Made by a program: the position numbers and the translations under genes. A stretch of DNA of 64,000 nucleotides from JBBROS01 sp965213845. Lineage in GTDB: Bacteria; Pseudomonadota; Alphaproteobacteria; Acetobacterales; Acetobacteraceae. Every line of letters starts with the position of its first letter. Position 1 is the stretch's first letter. Under the pieces are notes generated by a model. That model saw nothing but the letters and a program-made list of their open reading frames with translations, did no database searches and had not been told where the DNA came from. Shown one piece after another: positions 51,144-60,767 of the stretch. The stretch spans positions 620,001 to 684,000 of the forward strand of contig CBDCAI010000004.1 of NCBI GenBank assembly GCA_965213845.1, in the 5' to 3' direction.

Positions 51144-52057
51144 GCCGCGGCCTTGAACGTCCGCGGCAGGCCGGCCCGGGCCACCCCGCCATGCCGGGGC
51201 TCGTCCGGCAGCCCCTCCGCCAGGATCGCCCGGGCGGCCAGAAGCCCCTCGATGTCCACCCCGGTGTGCATTCCCATGCTTTCCAGCATGAACACCAGGT
51301 CTTCCGTCACGATGTTGCCGCTCGCGCCGGGGGCATAGGGACAGCCGCCGAGGCCCGCCAGGCTGGAATCGAAGCTGCGGATGCCCTCGTCCAGCCCCGC
51401 CAGCGCGTTCGCCAGGCCCAGCCCCATGGTGTCGTGAAGGTGCAACCCCTCCAGCCGCTCCCCGACCGCGGCACGCACGGCCCGGACGACCCGGCGGATC
51501 TGGGCCGGGTGCCCGTATCCCACGGTGTCCGCCAGCGCCACCAGGTCCGCGCCCGCTTGCACCAGCGCCTCCGCGACCGCGACGACCCGCCGCTCGGCGA
51601 CGGGGCCATCGATCGAACAGCCGAACGCCGTGCTCAACGCCGCCTCGACCTGCAGCGTCGTGCCGCTCTCGCGCACCCAGGCGACGATCCGCCCGACCTC
51701 GGCCACCGCTTCGGCCGTCGTGCGGTTGGTGTTGGCCCGGCTGTGCCCCTCGCTGACCGAGACCGGGACCGAGATCCGCTGCGCGCCGGCCGCGGCCGCC
51801 AGCTGCGCGCCCTTCAGGTTGGGCGCCAGCGCCACGATCAGCGCCGGCGAGCCCCGGACCGCGCGCACGACCTCGTCGGTGTCGGCCATCTGCGGGATCA
51901 CCCGGGCCGGAACGAAGCTCCCCACCTCGATCTCCGGCAATCCGGACGCGGCCAGGGCCTCGATCCAACGGATCTTCGTGGCGGTGGCCATCCGGCCATG
52001 GGCCATCTGCAAGCCGTCCCGCGGCCCGACCTCGCACACCACCACCCGATCGTCCAT
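51140..52057 (-). CDS. Hydroxymethylglutaryl-CoA lyase-like enzyme
   Basis: This 305-residue enzyme is of the DRE-TIM metallolyase superfamily. It starts VVVCEVGPRDGLQ, the HMGL signature, with the catalytic cysteine in GLGGCPYAPGASGNIVTEDLVFMLESMG and the metal site HLHDTMGLGLAN. HMG-CoA lyase gives acetoacetate and acetyl-CoA in leucine breakdown. Leucine-pathway partners (isovaleryl-CoA dehydrogenase, methylcrotonyl-CoA carboxylase) are not adjacent. With a CoA-transferase gene directly coupled, it may instead cleave a related acyl-CoA such as citramalyl-CoA. Confidence 0.9.
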   Translation of the reverse strand: MDDRVVVCEVGPRDGLQMAHGRMATATKIRWIEALAASGLPEIEVGSFVPARVIPQMADTDEVVRAVRGSPALIVALAPNLKGAQLAAAAGAQRISVPVSVSEGHSRANTNRTTAEAVAEVGRIVAWVRESGTTLQVEAALSTAFGCSIDGPVAERRVVAVAEALVQAGADLVALADTVGYGHPAQIRRVVRAVRAAVGERLEGLHLHDTMGLGLANALAGLDEGIRSFDSSLAGLGGCPYAPGASGNIVTEDLVFMLESMGMHTGVDIEGLLAARAILAEGLPDEPRHGGVARAGLPRTFKAAA

Positions 52058-52231
52058 GGTCGCCCTCCCTTATCGAAGCCAAACTGCGTCCACGACCGCC
52101 GGAGCGCAAGCAGCCCCGCGGGGTCAGGCACGCTCCGCGCGTGCACGCGGCGGGCTTGTGGGGTAGGGTGGCTTGCGCCCGGCTGCGGGCGGACCCAGCT
52201 ATGTTCTGTTGCAACCACCGAAGGTACATCG

Positions 52232-53416
52232 ATGCGCCTGGCCTCCCTGGTTGGTCTGCTCTCGCCGATCCCTGTCCTTCTTCTCCTGACGACAGCCGGC
52301 CCCGCCGCGGCACAGCCGGGCCCGGGCGGACCGCCGGCCGTGGGCGTCGCGCAGGCGGTGACCCGCCCCGTGATCGAGACCAGCGAGTTCGTGGGGCGCA
52401 TCCAGTCGGTCAGCAGGGTCGATCTGGTGGCCCGGGTGACCGCCTTCCTGACCGAACGGCACTTCACCGAGGGCGGCGAGGTGCATGCCGGCGACGTGCT
52501 GTATCGCCTCGAACGCCCGCCGTTCGAGGCGCAGGTCGCCGCCCAGGCCGCCAATGTCGGCCAGGCCGACGCACTGCTCCAGGGCCGCAACCTGACGCTC
52601 GGCCGCGCCCAGGCCCTGCTGGGTGGCCCCGCAGGCCAGCGCAGCAACGTCGAGGACGCCCAGGCCGCCCAGCGCAGCCAGGCCGCCCAGCTCGCCAACG
52701 CGCAGGCCCAGCTCCGCATCGCCCAGGTCAACCTGGACTATACCGAGATCAAGGCGCCCATCGACGGCCAGATCGGCCGGACCGCGGCGACCGAGGGCAA
52801 CGTCGTCGGCCCCAGCAGCGGCGTGCTGGCCACCATCGTCAGCCAGGACCCGATGTATGTCCTGTTCCCCATCTCCGTCCGGGCGGCGCTCGATCTGCGC
52901 GACCGTTACGCCAGCAAGGGCGGCTTCAGCGCCGTCGTGATCAAGCTCCGCCTGCCCAACGGCAAGATGTACGGGCCCACCGGGCAGCTCGATTCCGTCG
53001 ACCCCACGGTCGCCACCAACACGGACACGCTCACCTTCCGCGCCCGGGTGCCCAACCCGACCCGGCCCGGCGCCAAGGCCAGCGAAGTCGGCTCCCGCGA
53101 GCTGAGCGACGGCGAGTTCGTGACGGTCAACCTCGAAGGGGTCGAGCCGATCCAGGCGCTGGGCATCCCGCGGGCGGCCATCCTGTCGGACCAGCAGGGC
53201 AACTACGTCTGGGTGATCGGCGACGGCAACAAGGCCGAGCAGCGCCGGGTCCAGCTGGGGCAGAGCACGCCCGACACCGCCGTCGTCTCGTCCGGCCTGA
53301 ACGAAGGCGAGACGGTCGTCGTGGACGGCGTGCAGCGGGTGCGGCCCGGCGCCGTCGTCGCGCCGTCGCCCGCGGCCGCCCGGCCCACCGTGCCGCCCCA
53401 GGGTCCGCGCACTTGA
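52232..53416 (+). CDS. RND efflux periplasmic adaptor (membrane fusion protein)
   Basis: This 394-residue adaptor has a Sec signal peptide (cleavage near AAA-Q) with no lipobox cysteine, so it is probably not lipidated. The lipoyl/barrel-sandwich part (SEFVGRIQSVSRVDLVARV) is followed by a coiled-coil hairpin rich in Ala/Gln and the KAPIDGQIGRTAATEGNVVGP return strand. LGIPRAAILSDQQGNYVWVI marks the membrane-proximal domain. It bridges the downstream pump to an outer-membrane channel encoded elsewhere. ATG at 52232 fits the signal peptide. The pump gene overlaps by 4 bp (TTGA). Confidence 0.92.
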   Translation: MRLASLVGLLSPIPVLLLLTTAGPAAAQPGPGGPPAVGVAQAVTRPVIETSEFVGRIQSVSRVDLVARVTAFLTERHFTEGGEVHAGDVLYRLERPPFEAQVAAQAANVGQADALLQGRNLTLGRAQALLGGPAGQRSNVEDAQAAQRSQAAQLANAQAQLRIAQVNLDYTEIKAPIDGQIGRTAATEGNVVGPSSGVLATIVSQDPMYVLFPISVRAALDLRDRYASKGGFSAVVIKLRLPNGKMYGPTGQLDSVDPTVATNTDTLTFRARVPNPTRPGAKASEVGSRELSDGEFVTVNLEGVEPIQALGIPRAAILSDQQGNYVWVIGDGNKAEQRRVQLGQSTPDTAVVSSGLNEGETVVVDGVQRVRPGAVVAPSPAAARPTVPPQGPRT

Positions 53417-56400
53417 TCTCCGCCACCTTCGTCGACCGGCCGCGCCTGGCCATCGTCATCGCCATCATCATGACCATCGCCGGGGGGCTGGCCATGCTCC
53501 GCATCCCCGTCGCCCAGTTCCCCGACATCGTCCCGCCGCAGGTCCAGGTCATCACGCGCTACCCCGGCGCGTCGGCCGCCGTGGTCGAGGCGACGGTCGC
53601 GCAGCCGCTGGAGGCGTCCGTCAACGGCGCCGACCAGATGATCTACATGAAGTCGAACTCCGCCAACGACGGCAGCTACGGCCTGACCGTCTCGTTCGCG
53701 CTGGGCACCAACCCCGACATCAACACCGTCAACGTCAACAACCGCGTCCAGGCCGCCCTCTCCCGTCTGCCGGCCGAAGTCCAGCGCCAGGGCGTGACGG
53801 TCCAGAAGCGCTCCTCGGCCATCCTCGAGTTCCTGGCCTTCTCCAGCACCGCCGCAGGCCAGGACCCGCTGTTCATCTCCAACTATGTGACGATCAACGT
53901 GCTGGACCGGATCAGCCGGGTCTCGGGCGTCGGCAGCGCGTCGCTGTTCGGCGCGCTGGACTACTCCATGCGTATCTGGCTCGACACCAACCGGCTGATC
54001 GGCCTCAACATCGCGCCCAGCGACATCATCGCAGCCATCCAGTCGCAGAACGTGCAGGGCGCGGTCGGGCGCGTGGGCGCGCGGCCGACCAGCAACGACA
54101 CGCAGTTCCAGATCAACCTGCAGACCAAGGGCCGCCTGACCACGCCCGAGGAGTTCGGCGCGATCATCATCCGCGCAAATCCCGACGGCTCCGTCCTGCA
54201 TGTCCGCGACGTGGCGCGGGTCGAGCTGGGTGCGGCCACGCAGGACAGCGAAAGCCGCCTGAACGGCAACCCCGCCGTCACCCTCGCCATCTATCTTGCG
54301 CCGGGCGCCAACGCGGTCCAGACCAGCAAGCGCGTGCAGGACGCCCTCGACGACCTGGGCAGCCGCTTCCCGCAGGGCCTGTCCTCGACGGTGTTCTACA
54401 ACAGCTCCACCTTCGTCAGCGACACGATCGACGAGGTCGTCAAGACGCTCGGCGAGGCCTTCGTCCTCGTCGTCATCGTTGTCTACGCCTTCCTGGGCAG
54501 CTTCCGCGCCACCATCATCCCGGTGATCGCCGTCCCGGTCAGCCTCATCGGCACCTTCGCCGTCCTGCTGACGATCGGCTACTCGGCCAATACCGTCTCC
54601 CTGCTTGCCCTCGTCCTGGCCATCGGCATCGTGGTGGACGACGCCATCGTGGTGGTCGAGAACGTGGAGCGCGTCCTGGAGGAGGAGCCGGACCTCTCGC
54701 CGAAGGACGCCACGAAAAAGGCGATGGGGCAGATCACGGCCCCAATCATCGCCATCACCCTAGTACTGCTGTCCGTCTTCGTGCCGATCGGCTTCATCCC
54801 CGGCATCTCCGGCACGCTTTTCCGGCAGTTCGCGGTCACCATCTCGGTCGCCATGCTGATCTCGGCCGTGAACGCATTGACGCTTTCGCCGGCGCTCTGC
54901 GGCGTGTTCCTCCGCCACACCGGGCCCCGCCGCGGGGTCATGGGCTACGTCATGCGGGGCATCGACAACGTCCGCGACGGCTACGCCAACGTCGTCACCC
55001 GTCTGCTGCGCTTCGCCCTGCTGTCCATCATCCTGGTGGTGGCACTCGGGGCCGGCATCTTCGTCCTCGGCGCCCGCACCCCGACCGGCTTCCTGCCCGA
55101 GGAGGATCAAGGCGCCTTCTTCACCGCCATCCAGTTGCCCGACGGCGCCAGCGTCACCCGCACCCGGCAGGTGGTCGAACGGGTCGAGGCGGTCGCGCGG
55201 TCCATCCCGCAGATCCAGAACGTGCTCTCGATCGTCGGCTTCTCCCTGCTCGATGCCGGCAACCAGTCCAACGCCGGCTTCATGGTCATGCGGATGAAGC
55301 CGTTCGCCGACCGCCCGGCCACCGCCGACAAGGTGCAGGCCCTGATCGGCCGCATGTTCGGCGGCGTGCAGGCCATCCAGTCGGCCGTGATCTTCCCCTT
55401 CAACCTGCCCCCCATCATCGGCCTGTCGACCGGCGGCGGCTTCGAGTACCAGCTGCAGAACCTTGAGGGTCGGGAACCGGCCGAGATGGGCGGCGTGCTG
55501 AACGGCCTGCTGGCCGCGGCGAACCAGGATCCCAGGCTCAACCGCGTGTTCAGCACCTTCAGCGCGACCTCGCCCAGCATCTATCTCGACATCGACCGCG
55601 ACAAGGCGCAGGCGCTGGGCCTGTCGATCAGCGACGTGTTCACAGCCCTGCAGGCGACGCTGGGCGGCATCTACATCAACGACTTCAACCTGTTCGGCCG
55701 CACCTGGCAGGTGAACATCCAGGGCGACGCCGCCGACCGGACCGACATTCCGGCCATCTGGCGCATCTACGTCCGCAACCGGGTCGGCACCATGGTGCCG
55801 CTGCGCTCCATCGCCGACGCCCGCATCGTCCTCGGCCCGCAGACGATCAGCCGCTACAACAACTACCGCTCCATCACCGTCCAGGGCTCCCCCAAGCCCG
55901 GCGTCTCCTCGGGCGACGCGCTCAACGCCATGGAGGCGGTCAGCCGCAGCACGCTGCCCGCCGGCTACGGCTCCGAATGGACCGGGACGGCGTTCCAGGA
56001 AAGGCAGGCCGCCGGCCAGACCGGCTCCATCCTGGCGCTCGCGATCCTGTTCGCCTACCTGTTCCTGGTCGCCCTCTATGAAAGCTGGGTGATCCCGATC
56101 CCCGTCCTGCTCTCGGTGTCCGTCGGCATCCTCGGCTCGTTCATCGGCCTGCAGATCACCGGTCTGGCCCTCGACCTCTATGCGCAGATCGGCCTCGTGG
56201 TGCTGATCGCGCTCGCCGCCAAGAACGGCATCCTGATCGTCGAGTTCGCCAAGGACCAGCGCGAGCAAGGCAAGTCGATCGTCGAGGCCGCCCGCCTCGG
56301 CGCCCAGACGCGGTTCCGCGCCGTGATGATGACGTCGATCGCCTTCATCCTCGGCCTGGTGCCGCTGGTGACGGCCAACGGTGCCGCCCAGGTCAGCCGC

Positions 56401-56562
56401 CGGGCCGTGGGCACGCCGGTGTTCGCCGGCATGCTCGCCGCAAGCTCGCTCGGCATCTTCCTCATTCCCATGCTGTATGTCGTGTTCCAGACCTTGCGGG
56501 AACGCGCGAAGGCCCGCTTCAACAAGCCAGCTGCAGCCGCCGGACATCCACCGTCGCATTGA
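53413..56562 (+). CDS. RND efflux transporter, HAE1 family inner-membrane pump
   Basis: This 1049-residue pump has 12 helices and two large periplasmic loops, the normal HAE1 size. N-terminal FVDRPRLAIVIAIIMTIAGG and FPDIVPPQVQVITRYPGASA are typical. The proton relay is in ALVLAIGIVVDDAIVVVENVER (two Asp) and the lysine in ALAAKNGILIVEFAKD. The start is a TTG that overlaps the adaptor stop (TTGA). No TetR-type regulator or TolC-like gene is next to it. Substrate not predictable; closeness to AcrB-type suggests drugs or solvents. Confidence 0.95.
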   Translation: MISATFVDRPRLAIVIAIIMTIAGGLAMLRIPVAQFPDIVPPQVQVITRYPGASAAVVEATVAQPLEASVNGADQMIYMKSNSANDGSYGLTVSFALGTNPDINTVNVNNRVQAALSRLPAEVQRQGVTVQKRSSAILEFLAFSSTAAGQDPLFISNYVTINVLDRISRVSGVGSASLFGALDYSMRIWLDTNRLIGLNIAPSDIIAAIQSQNVQGAVGRVGARPTSNDTQFQINLQTKGRLTTPEEFGAIIIRANPDGSVLHVRDVARVELGAATQDSESRLNGNPAVTLAIYLAPGANAVQTSKRVQDALDDLGSRFPQGLSSTVFYNSSTFVSDTIDEVVKTLGEAFVLVVIVVYAFLGSFRATIIPVIAVPVSLIGTFAVLLTIGYSANTVSLLALVLAIGIVVDDAIVVVENVERVLEEEPDLSPKDATKKAMGQITAPIIAITLVLLSVFVPIGFIPGISGTLFRQFAVTISVAMLISAVNALTLSPALCGVFLRHTGPRRGVMGYVMRGIDNVRDGYANVVTRLLRFALLSIILVVALGAGIFVLGARTPTGFLPEEDQGAFFTAIQLPDGASVTRTRQVVERVEAVARSIPQIQNVLSIVGFSLLDAGNQSNAGFMVMRMKPFADRPATADKVQALIGRMFGGVQAIQSAVIFPFNLPPIIGLSTGGGFEYQLQNLEGREPAEMGGVLNGLLAAANQDPRLNRVFSTFSATSPSIYLDIDRDKAQALGLSISDVFTALQATLGGIYINDFNLFGRTWQVNIQGDAADRTDIPAIWRIYVRNRVGTMVPLRSIADARIVLGPQTISRYNNYRSITVQGSPKPGVSSGDALNAMEAVSRSTLPAGYGSEWTGTAFQERQAAGQTGSILALAILFAYLFLVALYESWVIPIPVLLSVSVGILGSFIGLQITGLALDLYAQIGLVVLIALAAKNGILIVEFAKDQREQGKSIVEAARLGAQTRFRAVMMTSIAFILGLVPLVTANGAAQVSRRAVGTPVFAGMLAASSLGIFLIPMLYVVFQTLRERAKARFNKPAAAAGHPPSH

Positions 56563-56618
56563 CGTTTGCCGACGTCCCCGCACATCAACCCATGCCTGCT
56601 GCCTCAGGAGATCCCCGT

Positions 56619-58916
56619 ATGACCAAGTTCGGTGTCGCCCAGCCCGTCCGCCGCGTCGAAGACCCCCGCCTGCTGCTCGGCCACGGGCGCTACACCGACG
56701 ACATCGCCCTCCCGGGAGAGCTGCACGCCATCGTTCTCCGCAGCCCGCATGCCGCGGCCAAGCTCCTGTCCGTCGACACGGCCGCCGCCAAGGCGCTGCC
56801 GGGCGTCCTGGGCGTCTACACCGGCGCCGACATCGAGGCGGACGGCATCGGTGGTGTCCCCTGCGCGATCCCGCTCAAGAACAGCGACGGCAGCAAGCGC
56901 GCCGACGTGCCGCACCCCATCCTGGCCATCGGCGCCGTCCGCCATGTCGGGGACCCCGTGGCACTCGTCGTCGCCGAGACCTCGCAGGCGGCCCGGGATG
57001 CGGCCGAGGCGATCGAGGTCGAATACGACATCCTGCCCAGCATCACCGACCTGGGCGCCGCGATGGATGCCGGGCAGGCGCTGGTCTGGCCGAACGTGCC
57101 GCGCAACGTCTGCTTCGATTGGGACACCGGCGACAAGCAGAAGGTCGCCGACCTGTTCGCGACCGCCGCCCACGTCACCCGCCTGACGGTCGTGAACAAC
57201 CGCATCGTCGTCAACAGCATGGAGGCGCGGGCCGCCATCGCCCAGTTCGACGCCGCCACCGGCCGCTGGACGCTGACCACCAACACCCAGGGCGGCTGGG
57301 GCATCAAGGACATGCTGGCCAGCGCCATCTTCCATGTGCCCGCCGACCGCTTCCGCGTCATCACCCCCGACGTGGGCGGCGGCTTCGGCATGAAACTGTT
57401 CCTGTACGCCGAACATGCGCTGGTCTGCTACGCCGCGCGCAAGCTGGGCCGCCCCGTGAAGTGGACCAGCGAACGCAGCGAGGCCTTCCTGTCCGACACG
57501 CATGGCCGCGACAACATCACCCAGGGCGAGCTGGCGCTCGACAAGGACGGCACGTTCCTCGCCATGCGGACGCGCAACGTCGCCGGCATGGGCGCCTACC
57601 TCAGCAACTACGCCCCCTTCATCCCGACCGGCGCCGGCACCAAGGTCCTGGCCAGCGTCTACGGCTTCCAGGCGATCCACGCCCAGGTGCTCGGTGTCTT
57701 CACCAACACCGTCCCGGTCGACGCCTACCGCGGTGCCGGGCGCCCCGAGAGCAACTACCTCGTCGAACGCCTCATCGACACGGCGGCGAACGAGATCGGC
57801 ATGGACCGCATCGCCATCCGCCGCAAGAACATGGTCCAGCCCAGCGCCATGCCGTACCGCAGCGCCATGAACCAGACCTACGACAGCGGCGACTTCGGCC
57901 GCGTGCTCGACGCGGCGCTCGAGAAGATGGACTGGAACGGTTTCGAGGCGCGCCGGGCCGCCAGCGAGCGGCGCGGCCGCAAGCGGGGCATCGGCATGGC
58001 CTACTATCTGGAGGCGACCGGCGGCGCCGACAGCGAGCGCGCCGAGATCCGCTTCTCGCCCGATGGCTTCGTCGACGTCTTCGTCGGCACACAGAGCACC
58101 GGCCAGGGGCACGAGACCGCCTACGTCCAGCTCACCGCCGCCCAGCTCGGCATCGATGGCGACAAGATCCGCATCCGGCAGGGCGACACCGACACCATCC
58201 AAACGGGCGGCGGCACCGGCGGCGCCCGCAGCCTGTATTCCGAAGGCCAGGCCATCCTCGTGACCGCCGCCAGCGTCATCGACAAGGGCAAGATCGCCGC
58301 CTCCGAGGCGCTCGAGGCGGCTGTCGCCGACATCGTCTTCGAAGACGGCCGGTTCAGCGTCGTCGGCACCGACCGCGGCATGGACATCGTCCAGCTCGCC
58401 ATGCACCAGCACGGGCGCGAGGGCGCGACGCAGCTCGATGCCGCCGAGGTCGCGCAGATCGGCGTGCACACCTTCCCCAATGGCTGCCACATGGCCGAGA
58501 TCGAGGTCGACACCGACACCGGCTCCATCCACGTCATGCGCTACATCGTGTGCGACGACGTCGGCAAGGCGGTGAACCCGATGATCGTCCGCGGCCAGGT
58601 GCACGGCGGCGTCGCCCAGGGCGTGGGCCAGGCCGTCATGGAACGCACCGCCTACGACATCGCGTCGGGCCAGCTGCTGTCGGGCAGCCTCATGGACTAC
58701 GCCCTGCCCCGCGCCTCCGACCTGCCGGACATCGAGGTCGACCTGATCGAGGTGCCCTGTGCCAGCAACCCGCTGGGGGTCAAGGGCGCCGGCGAGGCTG
58801 GGGCCGTCGGCAGCCCGCCGGCCATGATCAACGCGCTGGTTCATGCCCTGAGCGGCCGGACCATCGACATGCCCGCCACCCCGGAGCGCGTCTGGAACGC
58901 GTTGCAGGCCGCCTGA
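56619..58916 (+). CDS. Molybdenum hydroxylase large subunit, form II CoxL-like (orphan)
   Basis: This is a 765-residue molybdopterin-binding subunit of the xanthine oxidase/CO dehydrogenase family. Landmarks are RRVEDPRLLLGHGRYTDDI, TPDVGGGFGMK, the active-site loop DAYRGAGRPE (the form II AYRGAGR motif, not the AYRCSFR of true CO dehydrogenase), QSTGQGHETA and the base glutamate in GVKGAGEAGAVG. The iron-sulfur and FAD subunits that normally accompany it are absent here. ATG at 56619 has CAGGAG upstream. It is coupled to a nitroreductase gene (TGATG). The substrate is an unknown heterocycle or aldehyde. Confidence 0.92.
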   Translation: MTKFGVAQPVRRVEDPRLLLGHGRYTDDIALPGELHAIVLRSPHAAAKLLSVDTAAAKALPGVLGVYTGADIEADGIGGVPCAIPLKNSDGSKRADVPHPILAIGAVRHVGDPVALVVAETSQAARDAAEAIEVEYDILPSITDLGAAMDAGQALVWPNVPRNVCFDWDTGDKQKVADLFATAAHVTRLTVVNNRIVVNSMEARAAIAQFDAATGRWTLTTNTQGGWGIKDMLASAIFHVPADRFRVITPDVGGGFGMKLFLYAEHALVCYAARKLGRPVKWTSERSEAFLSDTHGRDNITQGELALDKDGTFLAMRTRNVAGMGAYLSNYAPFIPTGAGTKVLASVYGFQAIHAQVLGVFTNTVPVDAYRGAGRPESNYLVERLIDTAANEIGMDRIAIRRKNMVQPSAMPYRSAMNQTYDSGDFGRVLDAALEKMDWNGFEARRAASERRGRKRGIGMAYYLEATGGADSERAEIRFSPDGFVDVFVGTQSTGQGHETAYVQLTAAQLGIDGDKIRIRQGDTDTIQTGGGTGGARSLYSEGQAILVTAASVIDKGKIAASEALEAAVADIVFEDGRFSVVGTDRGMDIVQLAMHQHGREGATQLDAAEVAQIGVHTFPNGCHMAEIEVDTDTGSIHVMRYIVCDDVGKAVNPMIVRGQVHGGVAQGVGQAVMERTAYDIASGQLLSGSLMDYALPRASDLPDIEVDLIEVPCASNPLGVKGAGEAGAVGSPPAMINALVHALSGRTIDMPATPERVWNALQAA

Positions 58917-59749
58917 TGCCCGACCACAACCCGCCCGCCGCCGCCCCGAAGCGCCTGTCCGAGCGGTACGGCGAGGCCGTGCCGGACACGCAGACCTGGT
59001 CACCGGTCATCGACGTGCTGATGCAGCATCGGTCCGTCCGCGCCTACACGGACCAGCCGCTGCCCCCCGGCACGCTCGAGGCGCTGGTCGCGGCCGGGCA
59101 GTCGGCCGCGACATCGAGCAACCTGCAGACCTGGAGCGTGGTCGCGGTCGAGGACGCCGACCGCAGGGCCCGCCTGTCGGACCTGGCAGGGGGCCAGAAG
59201 CACATCCGCCAGGCGCCGCTCTTCCTGGTGTGGCTCGCCGACCTGTCGCGGGCCCTCCGCGTGGGCGAGCAGGCCGGCCGGACGATGGAGGCCCTGCCCT
59301 ACCTGGAGATGTTCCTGGTGGCGGCGATCGACGCCGCGCTCGCGGCCCAGAACGCGACGGTCGCAGCCGAATCCCTCGGGCTCGGCACCGTCTACATCGG
59401 CGCCCTTCGCAACCATCCCGAGGAGGTCGCGGCGGAGCTGGGCCTGCCGCCCGGAGTCATGGCCGTGTTCGGCCTGTGCATCGGCTACGAGGACGCGACG
59501 CGGCCAGCCAGCGTCAAGCCGCGCCTGCCGCAGCCCGTCGTGCTGCACCGGGAAACCTACGGCACGCCCGGCGAGCCCGGCCTCATCGGCAGCTACGACG
59601 AGACCCTGCGCCACTTCCAGTTGGAGCAGGCCATGGCGCAGCAGGGCTGGACGGACCTCGTGTTGAACCGCCTGGGTCCGATCAAGGGGCTGAGTGGCCG
59701 GGAACGTCTCAGCACGGCCCTGCATGCGCTGGGCTTCGGCATCCGGTAG
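58916..59749 (+). CDS. NfsA-like nitroreductase (flavin reductase)
   Basis: This 277-residue FMN oxidoreductase has the NfsA/Frp-type features: MQHRSVRAYTDQPLPPGTLEALVAAGQSAATSSNLQ, then LVAAIDAALAAQNATVAAESLGLGTVYIGALRN and the terminal RHF-type segment. It is longer than the 198-residue relative at 47666-48262 and only distantly related. Its ATG shares one base with the stop of the molybdenum hydroxylase gene, implying joint expression. It could supply or take electrons for that enzyme, but this is inference. Confidence 0.88.
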   Translation: MPDHNPPAAAPKRLSERYGEAVPDTQTWSPVIDVLMQHRSVRAYTDQPLPPGTLEALVAAGQSAATSSNLQTWSVVAVEDADRRARLSDLAGGQKHIRQAPLFLVWLADLSRALRVGEQAGRTMEALPYLEMFLVAAIDAALAAQNATVAAESLGLGTVYIGALRNHPEEVAAELGLPPGVMAVFGLCIGYEDATRPASVKPRLPQPVVLHRETYGTPGEPGLIGSYDETLRHFQLEQAMAQQGWTDLVLNRLGPIKGLSGRERLSTALHALGFGIR

Positions 59750-59887
59750 GCGCTCTGGTCGGCCAGCCCGCGGCCAACCATTCCGATCAATACCTGACAG
59801 CCGCACAAGCGTCGCGCGTGGTCAAATCCTGCGAATTCCGTGCTGCCCCCCGTATGACACGGGCCCGGTGGCCGGGCAGGACATGCC

Positions 59888-60757
59888 ATGAAGCTGCAGA
59901 CCGACTTCACGCAGAGCGACCATTTCTACGAGGCCGTCGAGCATCCCGCCCTGGAGCGCGACCTCCGGCTGGCGCTGGATGCCGGCCTGTTCCGCATCCA
60001 CTGGCAGCCGATCGTCACCTGCAGCTCCGGAGAGCTTCTGGGATTCGAGGCGCTGGTCCGATGGGACCGCCGGGGCCACGGCAACACCCCGCCCGGCGTG
60101 TTCGTGCCCGTCATCGAACAGCTCGGCCTGCATCGCAAGCTCGACACCTGGGTGCTGCGCCAGGCCTGCTCGGCCGCCGCCCGCTGGCCGGCCCACCTGC
60201 GGGCCGCGGTCAATGTCTCGGCCTGCTGGTTCGACGGCACCGGGCTGACGGCCGCCGTCGCAGGCGCCCTCGAGGAAAGCGAGATCGACCCGGCCCGGCT
60301 CGAGCTCGAGGTCTCCGAAGCCATGATGATCCAAAGCAAGATCACCGCCGCCACCGACCTGGCCCGCATCAAGACCATGGGCGTTCGGCTGTCCCTCGAT
60401 GACTTCGGCACCGGATACGCGTCGCTGGGCTACCTACAGGACATGCCGTTCGACAAGCTGAAGCTGGACCAGTCCTTCGTCCGGCGGCTGGGGCAGTGCC
60501 GCCGCACCGGCGCCATCGTGCAGGCCGTCCTGCAGCTGGGCGCCGGGCTCGGCATGACCGTCTGCGCCGAAGGGGTCGAGCGATCGGACCAGCTCGCCAT
60601 CCTGCAATCCTACGGCTGCGACGAGGTGCAGGGCTACCTGATCGGCCACCCCGAGCGGAACCTGCCGGACCTCCTGGACTTCTACGACCGGCTGGACGAA
60701 AGCACGCTGTTCATGACGTCGCCGACCTGGCAGAGCGCCCTGCACCTCGCCAGCTGA
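59888..60757 (+). CDS. EAL-domain c-di-GMP phosphodiesterase
   Basis: This 289-residue protein is almost only an EAL domain, with no GGDEF, receiver or membrane segment. Catalytic elements are intact: EAL in GFEALVRW, NVSACWF, ELEVSEAMM, DDFGTGYASLGYL, the lysine in FDKLKLDQSFV, and AEGVE with QGYLIG at the end. It should therefore hydrolyse c-di-GMP. The N-terminal 30 residues are non-conserved. It converges on a PilZ gene 10 bp away, a natural effector partner. Confidence 0.92.
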   Translation: MKLQTDFTQSDHFYEAVEHPALERDLRLALDAGLFRIHWQPIVTCSSGELLGFEALVRWDRRGHGNTPPGVFVPVIEQLGLHRKLDTWVLRQACSAAARWPAHLRAAVNVSACWFDGTGLTAAVAGALEESEIDPARLELEVSEAMMIQSKITAATDLARIKTMGVRLSLDDFGTGYASLGYLQDMPFDKLKLDQSFVRRLGQCRRTGAIVQAVLQLGAGLGMTVCAEGVERSDQLAILQSYGCDEVQGYLIGHPERNLPDLLDFYDRLDESTLFMTSPTWQSALHLAS

Positions 60758-60767
60758 CTTTCTACGA

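Noticed and set aside
56381..58918. Plus-strand frame through the molybdenum hydroxylase region, continuous with the nitroreductase
   Set aside because: Before 58916 it is an Arg-rich shadow of the RND pump and CoxL-like genes; only the part from the ATG at 58916 codes for a protein.
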